From positions 1-40,095 of the forward strand of contig SKVR01000145.1 of assembly GCA_007129355.1 (NCBI GenBank): a DNA stretch of 40,095 bases. Direction: 5' to 3'. This DNA is from Bacteroidales bacterium. GTDB taxonomy: Bacteria; Bacteroidota; Bacteroidia; Bacteroidales; UBA7960. The position numbers and the translations under genes are program-made. Shown here in pieces: positions 17,252 to 25,418 of the stretch (its first letter is position 1; the number at the start of each line of letters is the position of its first letter). Under the pieces are notes generated by a model. The model was not told the DNA's origin. It saw only the letters and a list, made by a program, of their open reading frames with translations, and ran no database searches.

Positions 17252-18202
17252 TTATTCCAGATGAAACCCGCCTTGCAGATAGAAAGAAAAAATAAACATG
17301 GAAAACACACCTGCTACCATTACCCATTTTGAAAAAAGACTGAGATACCGGTAGTCTGTTTTTTCCTTGGCAGTCATAATTTTATTGATCATGATGATAA
17401 AGGGTATCTGCACGGTCAGCAGGAGATAGGCAAACAATATATCGAAGTCGCGCAGGAGAATGAAAATCTGGAACCATCCTACAAGAATGATGATGGTAAC
17501 GGTAAGAAATATGAGCAGTTTTTTGGTAGAATGTACTCCAGCCACAACAGGAATTGTTTTACAGCCGGTTTTGGCGTCTCCCTTAATATCTTCAATATCT
17601 TTGATGATCTCACGCAAGAGCGTGGTAAGAAATGCGAAAAGTGCATATACTCTTGAAAAATAGGATATATTCATAAAATCGACATCCCTGATTCCTTCAG
17701 CAGCCAAAGCATGTGATTCAAAAACCCATACAATGGCCACTACAAATCCTGCAAGGATGGCCACTATGATATTGCCTATCAGAAATTTTCTTTTATACCT
17801 GATGCTGTAAAGCCATAACAGGGTAGGAACAATCAGAAATACGAACAGCAATGGCCAGTATTGAACCCTGAAAGCCATGTATGCACCCAGTAAAACCGCA
17901 ATAATATTGAATAGCGAATGGTAGAAAATGGCCGAACGCCGCGAAATTTTCCTGCCCAGGATGATCCTGTCGGGTTTGTTGATTCGGTCAGTCCGTAAGT
18001 CAAAATAATCATTGATGGCATAACCTGCAGCAGTAATAAGCATAGTTGCCAGCACGATAAGAAAAAATTCGGCATGCGACAGGGATAGTTCAAGTCCTTT
18101 GCTCTGCAAAAGGGGCTGAATAATAGCATATCTGAACAGATACTGTATGGCCGCTACCATCAGCAGGTTGGGCCAGCGAAACAATTTCAGGTATGCCACC
18201 AT
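17252..18202 (-). CDS. UbiA family prenyltransferase (GGGP synthase-type)
   Basis: A 316-residue integral membrane prenyltransferase with about eight or nine helices. The two Mg-diphosphate motifs are AINDYFDLRTDRIN (NDxxDxxxD) and DIEDIKGDAKTG. In Bacteroidota this operon position is usually annotated as geranylgeranylglycerol-phosphate geranylgeranyltransferase; menaquinone or other prenyl acceptors cannot be excluded from sequence. It lies 37 bases after the kdsC-like gene. Confidence 0.88.
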   Translation of the reverse strand: MVAYLKLFRWPNLLMVAAIQYLFRYAIIQPLLQSKGLELSLSHAEFFLIVLATMLITAAGYAINDYFDLRTDRINKPDRIILGRKISRRSAIFYHSLFNIIAVLLGAYMAFRVQYWPLLFVFLIVPTLLWLYSIRYKRKFLIGNIIVAILAGFVVAIVWVFESHALAAEGIRDVDFMNISYFSRVYALFAFLTTLLREIIKDIEDIKGDAKTGCKTIPVVAGVHSTKKLLIFLTVTIIILVGWFQIFILLRDFDILFAYLLLTVQIPFIIMINKIMTAKEKTDYRYLSLFSKWVMVAGVFSMFIFSFYLQGGFHLE

Positions 18203-18239
18203 ACGATTTTATTTAGGGATTAATGTATTCCTTGTTAAA

Positions 18240-18761
18240 TTACCAGTGAAACCCATCTTCATCAAACCATTTATCCTGTACTTTCATAACCTGTTCGAGT
18301 ACATCCCTGGCACAACCTTTACCCGCGGAGACGGGCGAAATGTATTTGCTGATATGTTTTATTTCCTGCGCTGCATCGGCCGGGCAGGCTGCAACGCCCA
18401 CCTCTTTCATGATCTCATAATCGGGAATGTCATCACCCATGTAAAGGATATTCTCCATTTTCAGATTATCCCTTTTTACAATTTCATGAAATACTTCCAG
18501 CTTGTTGCCAATGGCAAGATAAATTTCCTTAATACCCAACCCTTCAAATCTTTGTCTTACTGCTTCAGAATTACCCCCGGTAATTATTATGATACGATAA
18601 CCTTTTTTTATGGCAAGCTGCAGGGCATAGCCATCCTTTACATTCATGGAGCGGAGCATTTGTCCGTCGGGGGTGAGCAAAACAATGCCATCAGTCATTA
18701 CACCATCAACATCAAAAATAAACGTATCAATACCGGAGAGAAGGGCTTTGTAATTCGACAT
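18240..18761 (-). CDS. kdsC: KdsC-like HAD phosphatase (KDO-8-phosphate phosphatase)
   Basis: A 173-residue HAD-superfamily phosphatase without cap domain. The nucleophile motif FDVDGVMTDG has D17 and D19; motif II Thr is in IIIITGGNSEAV; motif IV is YMGDDIPDYEIM, followed by VGVAACPADAA. This matches KdsC, which dephosphorylates KDO-8-P for LPS inner core. Close relatives act on other nine-carbon sugar phosphates or nucleotides, so the substrate is a family-level inference. It lies 5 bases from the preceding DUF2520 gene. Confidence 0.88.
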   Translation of the reverse strand: MSNYKALLSGIDTFIFDVDGVMTDGIVLLTPDGQMLRSMNVKDGYALQLAIKKGYRIIIITGGNSEAVRQRFEGLGIKEIYLAIGNKLEVFHEIVKRDNLKMENILYMGDDIPDYEIMKEVGVAACPADAAQEIKHISKYISPVSAGKGCARDVLEQVMKVQDKWFDEDGFHW

Positions 18762-18766
18762 TAGTT

Positions 18767-19558
18767 TCAGCTTTTCTTGTTTTTTTCTTTGCTTTCTATA
18801 ATACTTTGGGAAATAAAAGTATAAATTTTTTGGTAAGCGGGCAAGGCAGAAAGTTTTTCCAGGTGTTTTTCCATGATAGTATGGTCTTCACGAACAGCCG
18901 GACCTGTCTGTACTTCAGCCGGTTTATGGGTTTTTACTTTGCGTAAAGTTTCATCAAGTAAAGGCTGCAAAAGATCGAATGATATATTTTCTTTTTGCAG
19001 TATTTCATCGGCTATGGCAAACATATGGTTTGTGAAGTTGCAGGCAAACACTGCCGCAATATGCAATGCTTCCCTTTGCGGGGAATTGATACGTTCTACC
19101 TTACGGCTTATTTTGCGACCAAGCTTCATAAGCATCATCAGGTGTTCATGGTCCTGTGCTTCAATGCAAAGCGGAATATTTGAAAAACCGGCTTTTACTT
19201 TTTTTGAGAAGGTTTGCAGGGGATATAAAACACCGTATCTCAGGTTACGACCTTTTAAAATATTCATATCAAGACTACCTGAAGTATGCACTACAAAGGC
19301 ATTCTCAATGTCAAACTCTTTCAGAACATCCTCCAGTGCACCATCTGAAACTGAGAAAATATACAAATCGGCATGGGGTAGTATCTTTTTAATATCTGTA
19401 GTGCAGTAAGAGCCGAGCTTCTGGGCCAGTGCAGCTGCTGATTTTCCGGTACGGCTGAAAACCTGGAGTACTTCAATCCCGTTGGTTTTAAGTGCCATAC
19501 CCAAATGAGTTGCAACATTGCCTGCCCCTATCAGTATTACTGTTTTGATTGACTTCAT
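18767..19558 (-). CDS. Rossmann-fold/DUF2520 protein
   Basis: A 263-residue protein with an N-terminal NAD(P)-binding Rossmann domain (VILIGAGNVATHLGMAL, then VFSRTGKSAAALAQKLG) like that of pyrroline-5-carboxylate or F420-dependent reductases, and a C-terminal helical DUF2520 domain (AAVFACNFTNHMFAIADEIL) resembling 6-phosphogluconate dehydrogenase-type dimerisation domains. The substrate is unknown. The start codon overlaps the ccmF stop (ATGA type), so it is translationally coupled. The ccmF, DUF2520, kdsC, ubiA, maf order recurs in Bacteroidota to my knowledge. Confidence 0.88.
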   Translation of the reverse strand: MKSIKTVILIGAGNVATHLGMALKTNGIEVLQVFSRTGKSAAALAQKLGSYCTTDIKKILPHADLYIFSVSDGALEDVLKEFDIENAFVVHTSGSLDMNILKGRNLRYGVLYPLQTFSKKVKAGFSNIPLCIEAQDHEHLMMLMKLGRKISRKVERINSPQREALHIAAVFACNFTNHMFAIADEILQKENISFDLLQPLLDETLRKVKTHKPAEVQTGPAVREDHTIMEKHLEKLSALPAYQKIYTFISQSIIESKEKNKKS

Positions 19559-21954
19559 GTGTTTTTATTCCTTCTTTTCCACCTTCGGCGAAATGCCATC
19601 CAGAAACCGGTAAGCATTACCAGGCAGCTAAACCATAAAAGATTGATATAAGGGAATATAATGGTCTTGATGATAATAAAATCCGGATGCTCACGGTAAA
19701 GTTCCACCACTATGGTATAAGGTTTATCGGAAACTTCACTGAAGCGGAAACGATAATCCAGATCGCGGATTACATCGTCATTATACAATAAGGATTGCCC
19801 TTGCAGAATAAACTGAGGTTTTGCTGTTAAGGTCTGGCCTAAATGTGTGGTAACATCAATAGTTGCTTCAACAACAATCCTTTGTGCTGAATCAGGAATA
19901 ACATCACTTGCATTAATAGCGCTAACCACTATATGATTATTATCAATGTGCAGGGTATCATGCAGGGTCATTTCGTAGGTGCCCAGCAATTCCGACTCTT
20001 CATGATGGTGCTTATGGCTGTGCTTGTCAACATCGGCAAAAGTAATGTAGGTAAAGACATCCTTGTTCAGATAAACCTTTGCATAAGGATTATAAACATT
20101 GCCCATGTTTTCATTGAGTTTGATGGATGGCTTGGCCTGGAAAACCTTATAATACTCTCCATCCTGATTCTCTCTCAGAAAATCTAGTTCATAAAAAATA
20201 TCCTCACCCTCATGATAATGGCCTCTGTAGGTAACATAATAACTCCCCATAGGTAAAATTTCATCCTTGATCAGCAGCAGGTTCTCATTTTCTGAAAAGG
20301 CTTCACCCAGAAAATAGCCCGATGTGTTTTTGGAAATGGTTTCCTGTTGCGAAAAGGTCATCAGCACTGCAATAAGGAATAGGGCAATGCCCAGGTGGCT
20401 GATGATGGTAGGTGTGTTTGCCAGGATATTTTTAAAACGAAGCAACATATCCATGGAAGAGAAAAATGCAAACAAGCCTGCAAAAAGAAATACAATATGT
20501 GCAATTTGCCAGTCATGTGTAAACCATACGATTATTACTGTAAAAACAATGCTCAGGGTAAGAGATAGTCCGGTTTTACGGATGAACTTTTTTAAATCGT
20601 TCTTTCCCCACTTGAGGAAATGTGCAAAACCCATAAGCAGGGCAACCAGCACTGCAAACGGTAGTTGCCAGGTATTGTAGTGCTGCACTGCGTTTACCGG
20701 CGGAGAAAGTTCGGTACCCAGGAACTTATTGAATACCGGAATAGAAGTGGTAAAAATGATCTGAAAAGCCGATAGCACAAGCACCAGACCGGCAATAAAC
20801 AACCAGAATTCGCGCGATACAGGCTCTTCATTCTGTGCCGAAGGAAGCTTTTTGTAATGCCTGAAAAGCACTGTTAGTGAAAGGATAAGAAATGTAAAGA
20901 TATAGGTAAGGATCTGAAAGCCCATGCCGTCGTTGCCGAATGAGTGTACTGAAGTTTCCGAGAGTACACCGCTGCGGGTAAGATAAGTGCTGTATATTAC
21001 AAATATGAAAGCCAGGAATGTGAATAAGAATGCCGGGAAAAAGTTTTCCTTTTTTCTTCTGGCCACCAGCATCAGGTGCAAAGCAGCCACAATGACCAAC
21101 CAGGGAACCAGCGATGCATTTTCGATGGGGTCCCATGCCCAGAAGCCTCCAAAAGTAAGCGATTCATAAGCCCAGACACCACCCAGCAGGATACCTGCTC
21201 CCAGGAAAAAAACAGTAAGGTGTACCCAGGGCAGGGCAGGGGCGATCCACTCCTGATATTTCTTTTTCCAAAGCCCTGCTATTCCGTAAGCATAGGGAAC
21301 CAGTGCAAGGGCAAAACCGACAAACAATACCGGGGGATGCGACAACATCCAGAAATTGCGAAGCAGGGGGTTCAGTCCGTTTCCATCAACAATCAAAGAA
21401 AGATAGAACGGATTGCGGAAAAATTCACTGGCAGCATTTTCGGGCACTTCGCGCAGCAGCAGAAAAGGACTCATCCCAATGTTGATACTTCCCAAACTTA
21501 TACCCAGCATCATGGATGTCATGAAAAGCTGTGAGAAGGCAACGATGACCATAACCGGGTTTTCCCATTTTCCGGCAAACCGGATTAGGAACAACCCAAC
21601 CACCACCTGGCAAAGCGTCCAGAAAAGGAAACTACCTTCCTGACCGGCCCAGAATGAAGCAATCAGGTAGCCCAGTCCCAAATCATTCTCAGTATGTATC
21701 CACACATAGCGGTATTCGTAATAGCGGTTCAGGAGCAGGTACATCAGCATGACACCGGCAAGGAAAATAAAAAAGCTGTGCGCCATAAATGCATATCGTC
21801 CCCATCTTCGCCACAAGTGAGTGTCGGAAGGATGGTCTTTGGACGACTGCAGGTAAAAGAACGCTGAGAAGAGGGCGGCAAGGAATCCTATAAGAATGGA
21901 GAATTTGCCAATGTTACCGGGGAGAAGATGTTCCCCTACATATTGTATATCCAT
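19555..21954 (-). CDS. ccmF: CcmF/CcsA-like cytochrome c heme lyase component
   Basis: A 799-residue multi-pass membrane protein for cytochrome c maturation. Seen are the CcmF marker WAGQEGSFLFW (about 102-112), histidine-containing SHPPVLFVGFAL, and the heme-handling WWD-type motif GGFWAWDPIENASLVPWL (about 269-286). About 14 membrane helices are followed by a periplasmic segment (roughly 540-770) and a last C-terminal helix. Length exceeds E. coli CcmF (about 650) because of the periplasmic part. It is the first gene of the six-gene operon with a clear promoter. The partner CcmE or ResB is not in the window. Confidence 0.88.
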   Translation of the reverse strand: MDIQYVGEHLLPGNIGKFSILIGFLAALFSAFFYLQSSKDHPSDTHLWRRWGRYAFMAHSFFIFLAGVMLMYLLLNRYYEYRYVWIHTENDLGLGYLIASFWAGQEGSFLFWTLCQVVVGLFLIRFAGKWENPVMVIVAFSQLFMTSMMLGISLGSINIGMSPFLLLREVPENAASEFFRNPFYLSLIVDGNGLNPLLRNFWMLSHPPVLFVGFALALVPYAYGIAGLWKKKYQEWIAPALPWVHLTVFFLGAGILLGGVWAYESLTFGGFWAWDPIENASLVPWLVIVAALHLMLVARRKKENFFPAFLFTFLAFIFVIYSTYLTRSGVLSETSVHSFGNDGMGFQILTYIFTFLILSLTVLFRHYKKLPSAQNEEPVSREFWLFIAGLVLVLSAFQIIFTTSIPVFNKFLGTELSPPVNAVQHYNTWQLPFAVLVALLMGFAHFLKWGKNDLKKFIRKTGLSLTLSIVFTVIIVWFTHDWQIAHIVFLFAGLFAFFSSMDMLLRFKNILANTPTIISHLGIALFLIAVLMTFSQQETISKNTSGYFLGEAFSENENLLLIKDEILPMGSYYVTYRGHYHEGEDIFYELDFLRENQDGEYYKVFQAKPSIKLNENMGNVYNPYAKVYLNKDVFTYITFADVDKHSHKHHHEESELLGTYEMTLHDTLHIDNNHIVVSAINASDVIPDSAQRIVVEATIDVTTHLGQTLTAKPQFILQGQSLLYNDDVIRDLDYRFRFSEVSDKPYTIVVELYREHPDFIIIKTIIFPYINLLWFSCLVMLTGFWMAFRRRWKRRNKNT

Positions 21955-21985
21955 GAAGTAGAATTTGTTTCGTTGATTACGGGGG

Positions 21986-22014
21986 CAAAATTAAGGAAAT
22001 AATTTTCAAAACAA
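21986..22014 (-). promoter_or_regulatory. Promoter of the ccmF operon
   Basis: On the minus strand TTG (22012-22014), 18 bases, TAATTTTG (21986-21993). It lies 32 bases before the ccmF ATG and fits the Bacteroidota consensus. Confidence 0.75.
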
Positions 22015-22022
22015 GCATTTCG

Positions 22023-22050
22023 TTACCTTAATAAATGTTTAATAAGGTAA
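22023..22050. promoter_or_regulatory. 28-bp near-perfect palindrome upstream of ccmF promoter
   Basis: Half-sites TTACCTTA (22023-22030) and TAAGGTAA (22043-22050) are exact, and the centre ATAAATGTTTAA continues the symmetry except for one mismatch pair. It sits just upstream of the -33 element and downstream of the DUF5723 stop, so it may be an operator or a terminator; the almost absent loop favours a protein-binding site. Confidence 0.7.
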
Positions 22051-22088
22051 TTTCCTGCATATAAATAATTACAGATAACTGCTGTAAT

Positions 22089-23534
22089 TTACCACCTGAA
22101 GCTCGGTGCAGCAGGATCCACTTTTTTACGGTAGTGGGTTACGATATTCAACCCGAAATGCACTGTAGCCGTCTGAATAGTATGTGGTCTAAGGCCGCCC
22201 AAAAAATTATCAACTACGGTATAAAACTGCAGGGGCCCCAGGTTCAGATGAAGGCCGAATCCCACATTATTGTAGTTCCAGTGTATTACGGAATACGAAA
22301 CTGATGTACCCAGCATGGGAGCTACCTGCAGGTTATATGAGGCGGTGAAGGATGGATAAATGGTTCCTGCGAGGTATTCTCCGCGTCCCAGTAAAGCAAA
22401 TTTGTGTTTCCTGCCGGGCGAAAAGGCAGCTGAAACAAAAAGTTTGGGAGGCAGCATTGTACGGTAGGCATTGGTGGTTTCTTCAACATCAAAGATATCC
22501 AGAATGGAGTCGGTTAATTGCTCGAAACCGCTGCCGTTCTCACTTCCGAAAAAGTCATTGAAATCAATGCCTGTAAATTCAAATTCACCTCGCATCCGGA
22601 AGTTCTCCACATCGCTTTTCCAGTCAATGAGACCCAGATCAACCAGGCTGAATGCCAGGGTAAATTTATCCGACAAACGGAATGAAGCACCCAGGTCAAT
22701 GGCCAGTCCCAGGTTTTGCGTATTGGTAAGATAGTTTATGATGTCTTCTTCTTCAACCTCAAAGTAGGTTTCATTGCCAATGGAGTCCAGAGGTGAGAGT
22801 TCAAAAAAAATGGAAGTATTTACCAGCAGATCAGCGTTAAGAAGTAATTCGTAATTATTGTCGCGGGTGGTAAGTTTCAGATCTGTCTTTTCAAAAAAGA
22901 CATTACCCATACCCTGCAGTGCTTTGGCGCGGATACCGGCAGTTAGCCAGTCGTTCCACTGGCGTGAGTAACCAATGCCAAATTCACGGTAGTGAATGGC
23001 ATCCAGCGAAATACGGCCGAGTTCGGCCGGTATTTCCTCACCCTGCTGAATACTTTGTTGAAGGAAGTAGTCATTGCCATCGGCCAGCAAACGTACAAAA
23101 TCACGCGAGTAACCCAAATGGGTTCCCACCCTTTCCGTAATATTGAATGAAAAATAGTCTTTTTTGCTTCTGAAACCAAAACCCAGAATATCGGTCTGAA
23201 AATCAAAACTCAGAAAGTTGTTTCTATCCAGCTTGTCGAGCATGGACTGCTCGTCGATGAAAAGGCTGCTGCCGTTTTCATTCTTTTTGATGAGGTCCTG
23301 GGGCGCAAATCCGCTATGGTTAAAACCTACGTAAAGAGATGATATCCCCGGAAATCCCAGGTAAAAACCTGCGTTGGGTTGCAGTGCGGGATTGCTGTAA
23401 GATGCCTGGGGTATACCCTGCATCCAGTAAATTGTGTTGTATAGCTGAGCTTTGACAGGATTTTGAAACCCTGATAAAACTATAATACCCATAAAAAGAA
23501 TAATCCTGATTGTTTTACATATATGTGGGGTCAT
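22089..23534 (-). CDS. DUF5723 family outer-membrane protein
   Basis: A 481-residue predicted outer-membrane beta-barrel of the DUF5723 family, common in Bacteroidota. A signal peptide is seen at about 1-30 (IILFMGIIVLSGFQNPVKAQ). The rest alternates polar and hydrophobic residues in strand-like blocks (FYLGFPGISSLYVGFNHSG, DILGFGFRSKKDYFSF, GIGYSRQWNDWLTAGI). Function is not known. It lies 105 bases downstream of the lipoprotein gene in the same direction, and the two may be co-expressed. Confidence 0.85.
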   Translation of the reverse strand: MTPHICKTIRIILFMGIIVLSGFQNPVKAQLYNTIYWMQGIPQASYSNPALQPNAGFYLGFPGISSLYVGFNHSGFAPQDLIKKNENGSSLFIDEQSMLDKLDRNNFLSFDFQTDILGFGFRSKKDYFSFNITERVGTHLGYSRDFVRLLADGNDYFLQQSIQQGEEIPAELGRISLDAIHYREFGIGYSRQWNDWLTAGIRAKALQGMGNVFFEKTDLKLTTRDNNYELLLNADLLVNTSIFFELSPLDSIGNETYFEVEEEDIINYLTNTQNLGLAIDLGASFRLSDKFTLAFSLVDLGLIDWKSDVENFRMRGEFEFTGIDFNDFFGSENGSGFEQLTDSILDIFDVEETTNAYRTMLPPKLFVSAAFSPGRKHKFALLGRGEYLAGTIYPSFTASYNLQVAPMLGTSVSYSVIHWNYNNVGFGLHLNLGPLQFYTVVDNFLGGLRPHTIQTATVHFGLNIVTHYRKKVDPAAPSFRW

Positions 23535-23639
23535 AAAATAGTTCCTTTTTGAGTTATTTTTATGATAGCTTTTTATAATTAATATCTTAGATTAGTAATA
23601 TTAGCTTTTACGCTTTTGCAGACTCCTGATTGTGTATAG

Positions 23640-25253
23640 CTAATCTTCATCAACGTTAAAAAGTTCTGTTCTCACTTTTGCCCTTGCTCCCATACGGACA
23701 CCTATCTCGTAAGAGTCAAGTATTTTAACAGATGCCCCTTCTTCGTGGTTCCAGGTGTTGAACTGTACCTCGAGTAAAAGTTTTTCTGCATTTTGCAAGG
23801 ACTCGATTTTGCTTTCCTCAAGGTAAATCAACGTTTCTTTGAGGGTGGGTTGTGTAACAATCTGACTTCCTGGATCTGTTGGTGCCGGATCAATCACGTT
23901 AAGTGGAGTGGGCTCAGAAAAAAGACGATCAAAAATCTGCATATTTTCGTCCAGAAAGAAAATGTCGATGGATGCAGCAAGCGGGAATCCATTTTCTATT
24001 TGAATCTTTAATTCCAGCCATTCGATGGTGGCATCATCAGAAAGGCCACCAATCGGGTTGTCAATGTTTTCCTTCAATTCAAAGTTATCAACCCGGCCGA
24101 AAAGGGGCAGATTTACTTCTACATCAATACTAAGATTACTGTTGTAATTGATGAAATTGGGCGACTGTTGTTTGGCCGGATTGGTAATCCCAATTACATC
24201 GTAATGAATACTGACGGGCCTTATGCTCATTACTTCATCAATGTTAGTATTTGACCTGTTTAGCTCAAAGGTGGAAACTGAAGTATTCCCAAGGCTTTCG
24301 GGCATATCGATACTCCAGCCGGTTACGTCTTCATTCTCAACAGGTATGGTTTTATCGTCATTATTGTATGCATAAAACTCAGTAAATATGAGTTCCATGG
24401 GAGTGCCAAATGAATTTCTGGCAATAATTTCGATAACGGGATTTTCGAAAAATATGTCGGCAAGATTGACATTTTTGAATATATCAATTCCTACATCTGT
24501 ATTTCCCACAGGAAAGGTAATGTTACCAATATAGCCATAGATGTATTCGTACCTTATGTTTTCCATGGATTGCTGGAAATTTATGTTGTAAGGCGCATTG
24601 GCAGGATTGCCATTACCGGTAACGGTAATTGTAAACCTTACCACGAATAAATTGGCATCGTTGCCCAGATCAATACTGCTTCCATTCAGGTTAACACTTA
24701 AATCCTGGGATGGGGTTACGGTTCCTGAAATCATTTCACCGGTTTCTGTTTCAGAATTGATGATCTCAAACTCTGCACTGATGTTATACCCATCGGCTAT
24801 GAGCTGTTCGGCATTTTCAACACTTACATTGAATCTCCCTTGTCTGAATTTGATTTGTTCAACATACTGATCTTCACTGAATACTAGTAAAAAGCCTCTT
24901 TCAGTTACTATTTCAGACTTTGAAGTCGGATCAATTTCCACCGAAAAACCTTGATTCTGATCAGGTATACTGAAAATTTCCTCCGCCGGTAAGGAAAAAA
25001 CTCTGCCTTTATAGACAAGCCAGATCAGGTTTTCATCATCGGTCTCTATTATACCAAGACCCTCCGAATCTATAATATCGCTTATGGATAGTCTTGCATC
25101 AACCAGTGGGAGGGCAAAAGTGGCATCGTAAGTGTAATCATCCATATTATCAATAGAATCAAGGTAGCTGTAATCACATGATTTCAACATCAGGATGAAT
25201 ACCCAGATAACGGCAATTGCCGGCCATAAGATATTTTTTCTGCTAGTTTTCAT
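23640..25253 (-). CDS. Predicted lipoprotein of unknown function
   Basis: A 537-residue protein when started at the ATG at 25253 (MKTSRKNILWPAIAV), which places a lipoprotein-type signal with Cys in FILMLKSCDYSY near residue 26; the Lys at -2 is atypical for the lipobox. An upstream in-frame start would add 20 residues without signal character and is less likely. The mature part is Asp/Glu/Asn-rich with beta-type repeats and no catalytic motif. It is probably a surface or outer-membrane-associated lipoprotein working with the DUF5723 protein downstream. I do not recognise a named family. Confidence 0.75.
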   Translation of the reverse strand: MKTSRKNILWPAIAVIWVFILMLKSCDYSYLDSIDNMDDYTYDATFALPLVDARLSISDIIDSEGLGIIETDDENLIWLVYKGRVFSLPAEEIFSIPDQNQGFSVEIDPTSKSEIVTERGFLLVFSEDQYVEQIKFRQGRFNVSVENAEQLIADGYNISAEFEIINSETETGEMISGTVTPSQDLSVNLNGSSIDLGNDANLFVVRFTITVTGNGNPANAPYNINFQQSMENIRYEYIYGYIGNITFPVGNTDVGIDIFKNVNLADIFFENPVIEIIARNSFGTPMELIFTEFYAYNNDDKTIPVENEDVTGWSIDMPESLGNTSVSTFELNRSNTNIDEVMSIRPVSIHYDVIGITNPAKQQSPNFINYNSNLSIDVEVNLPLFGRVDNFELKENIDNPIGGLSDDATIEWLELKIQIENGFPLAASIDIFFLDENMQIFDRLFSEPTPLNVIDPAPTDPGSQIVTQPTLKETLIYLEESKIESLQNAEKLLLEVQFNTWNHEEGASVKILDSYEIGVRMGARAKVRTELFNVDED

Positions 25254-25418
25254 GGTAAAAAAGTTATAAAGAAAATAATCTCTTCTTTGCAAGGCTAATT
25301 TAGTTGTTTTCAAGTTTTAAAGGTATTAAATTATCACATGCATGTAATTTATGTTGACAAGTTTTTTGATTTGCAGTTTCAGTTCATTCTGTCTTGATTA
25401 TTCAACAAAACTTCACCT

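Noticed and set aside
18147-18764. 205-codon open frame antisense to the kdsC-like gene
   Set aside because: Overlaps the complete KdsC motifs on the other strand and crosses the UbiA start; shadow frame.
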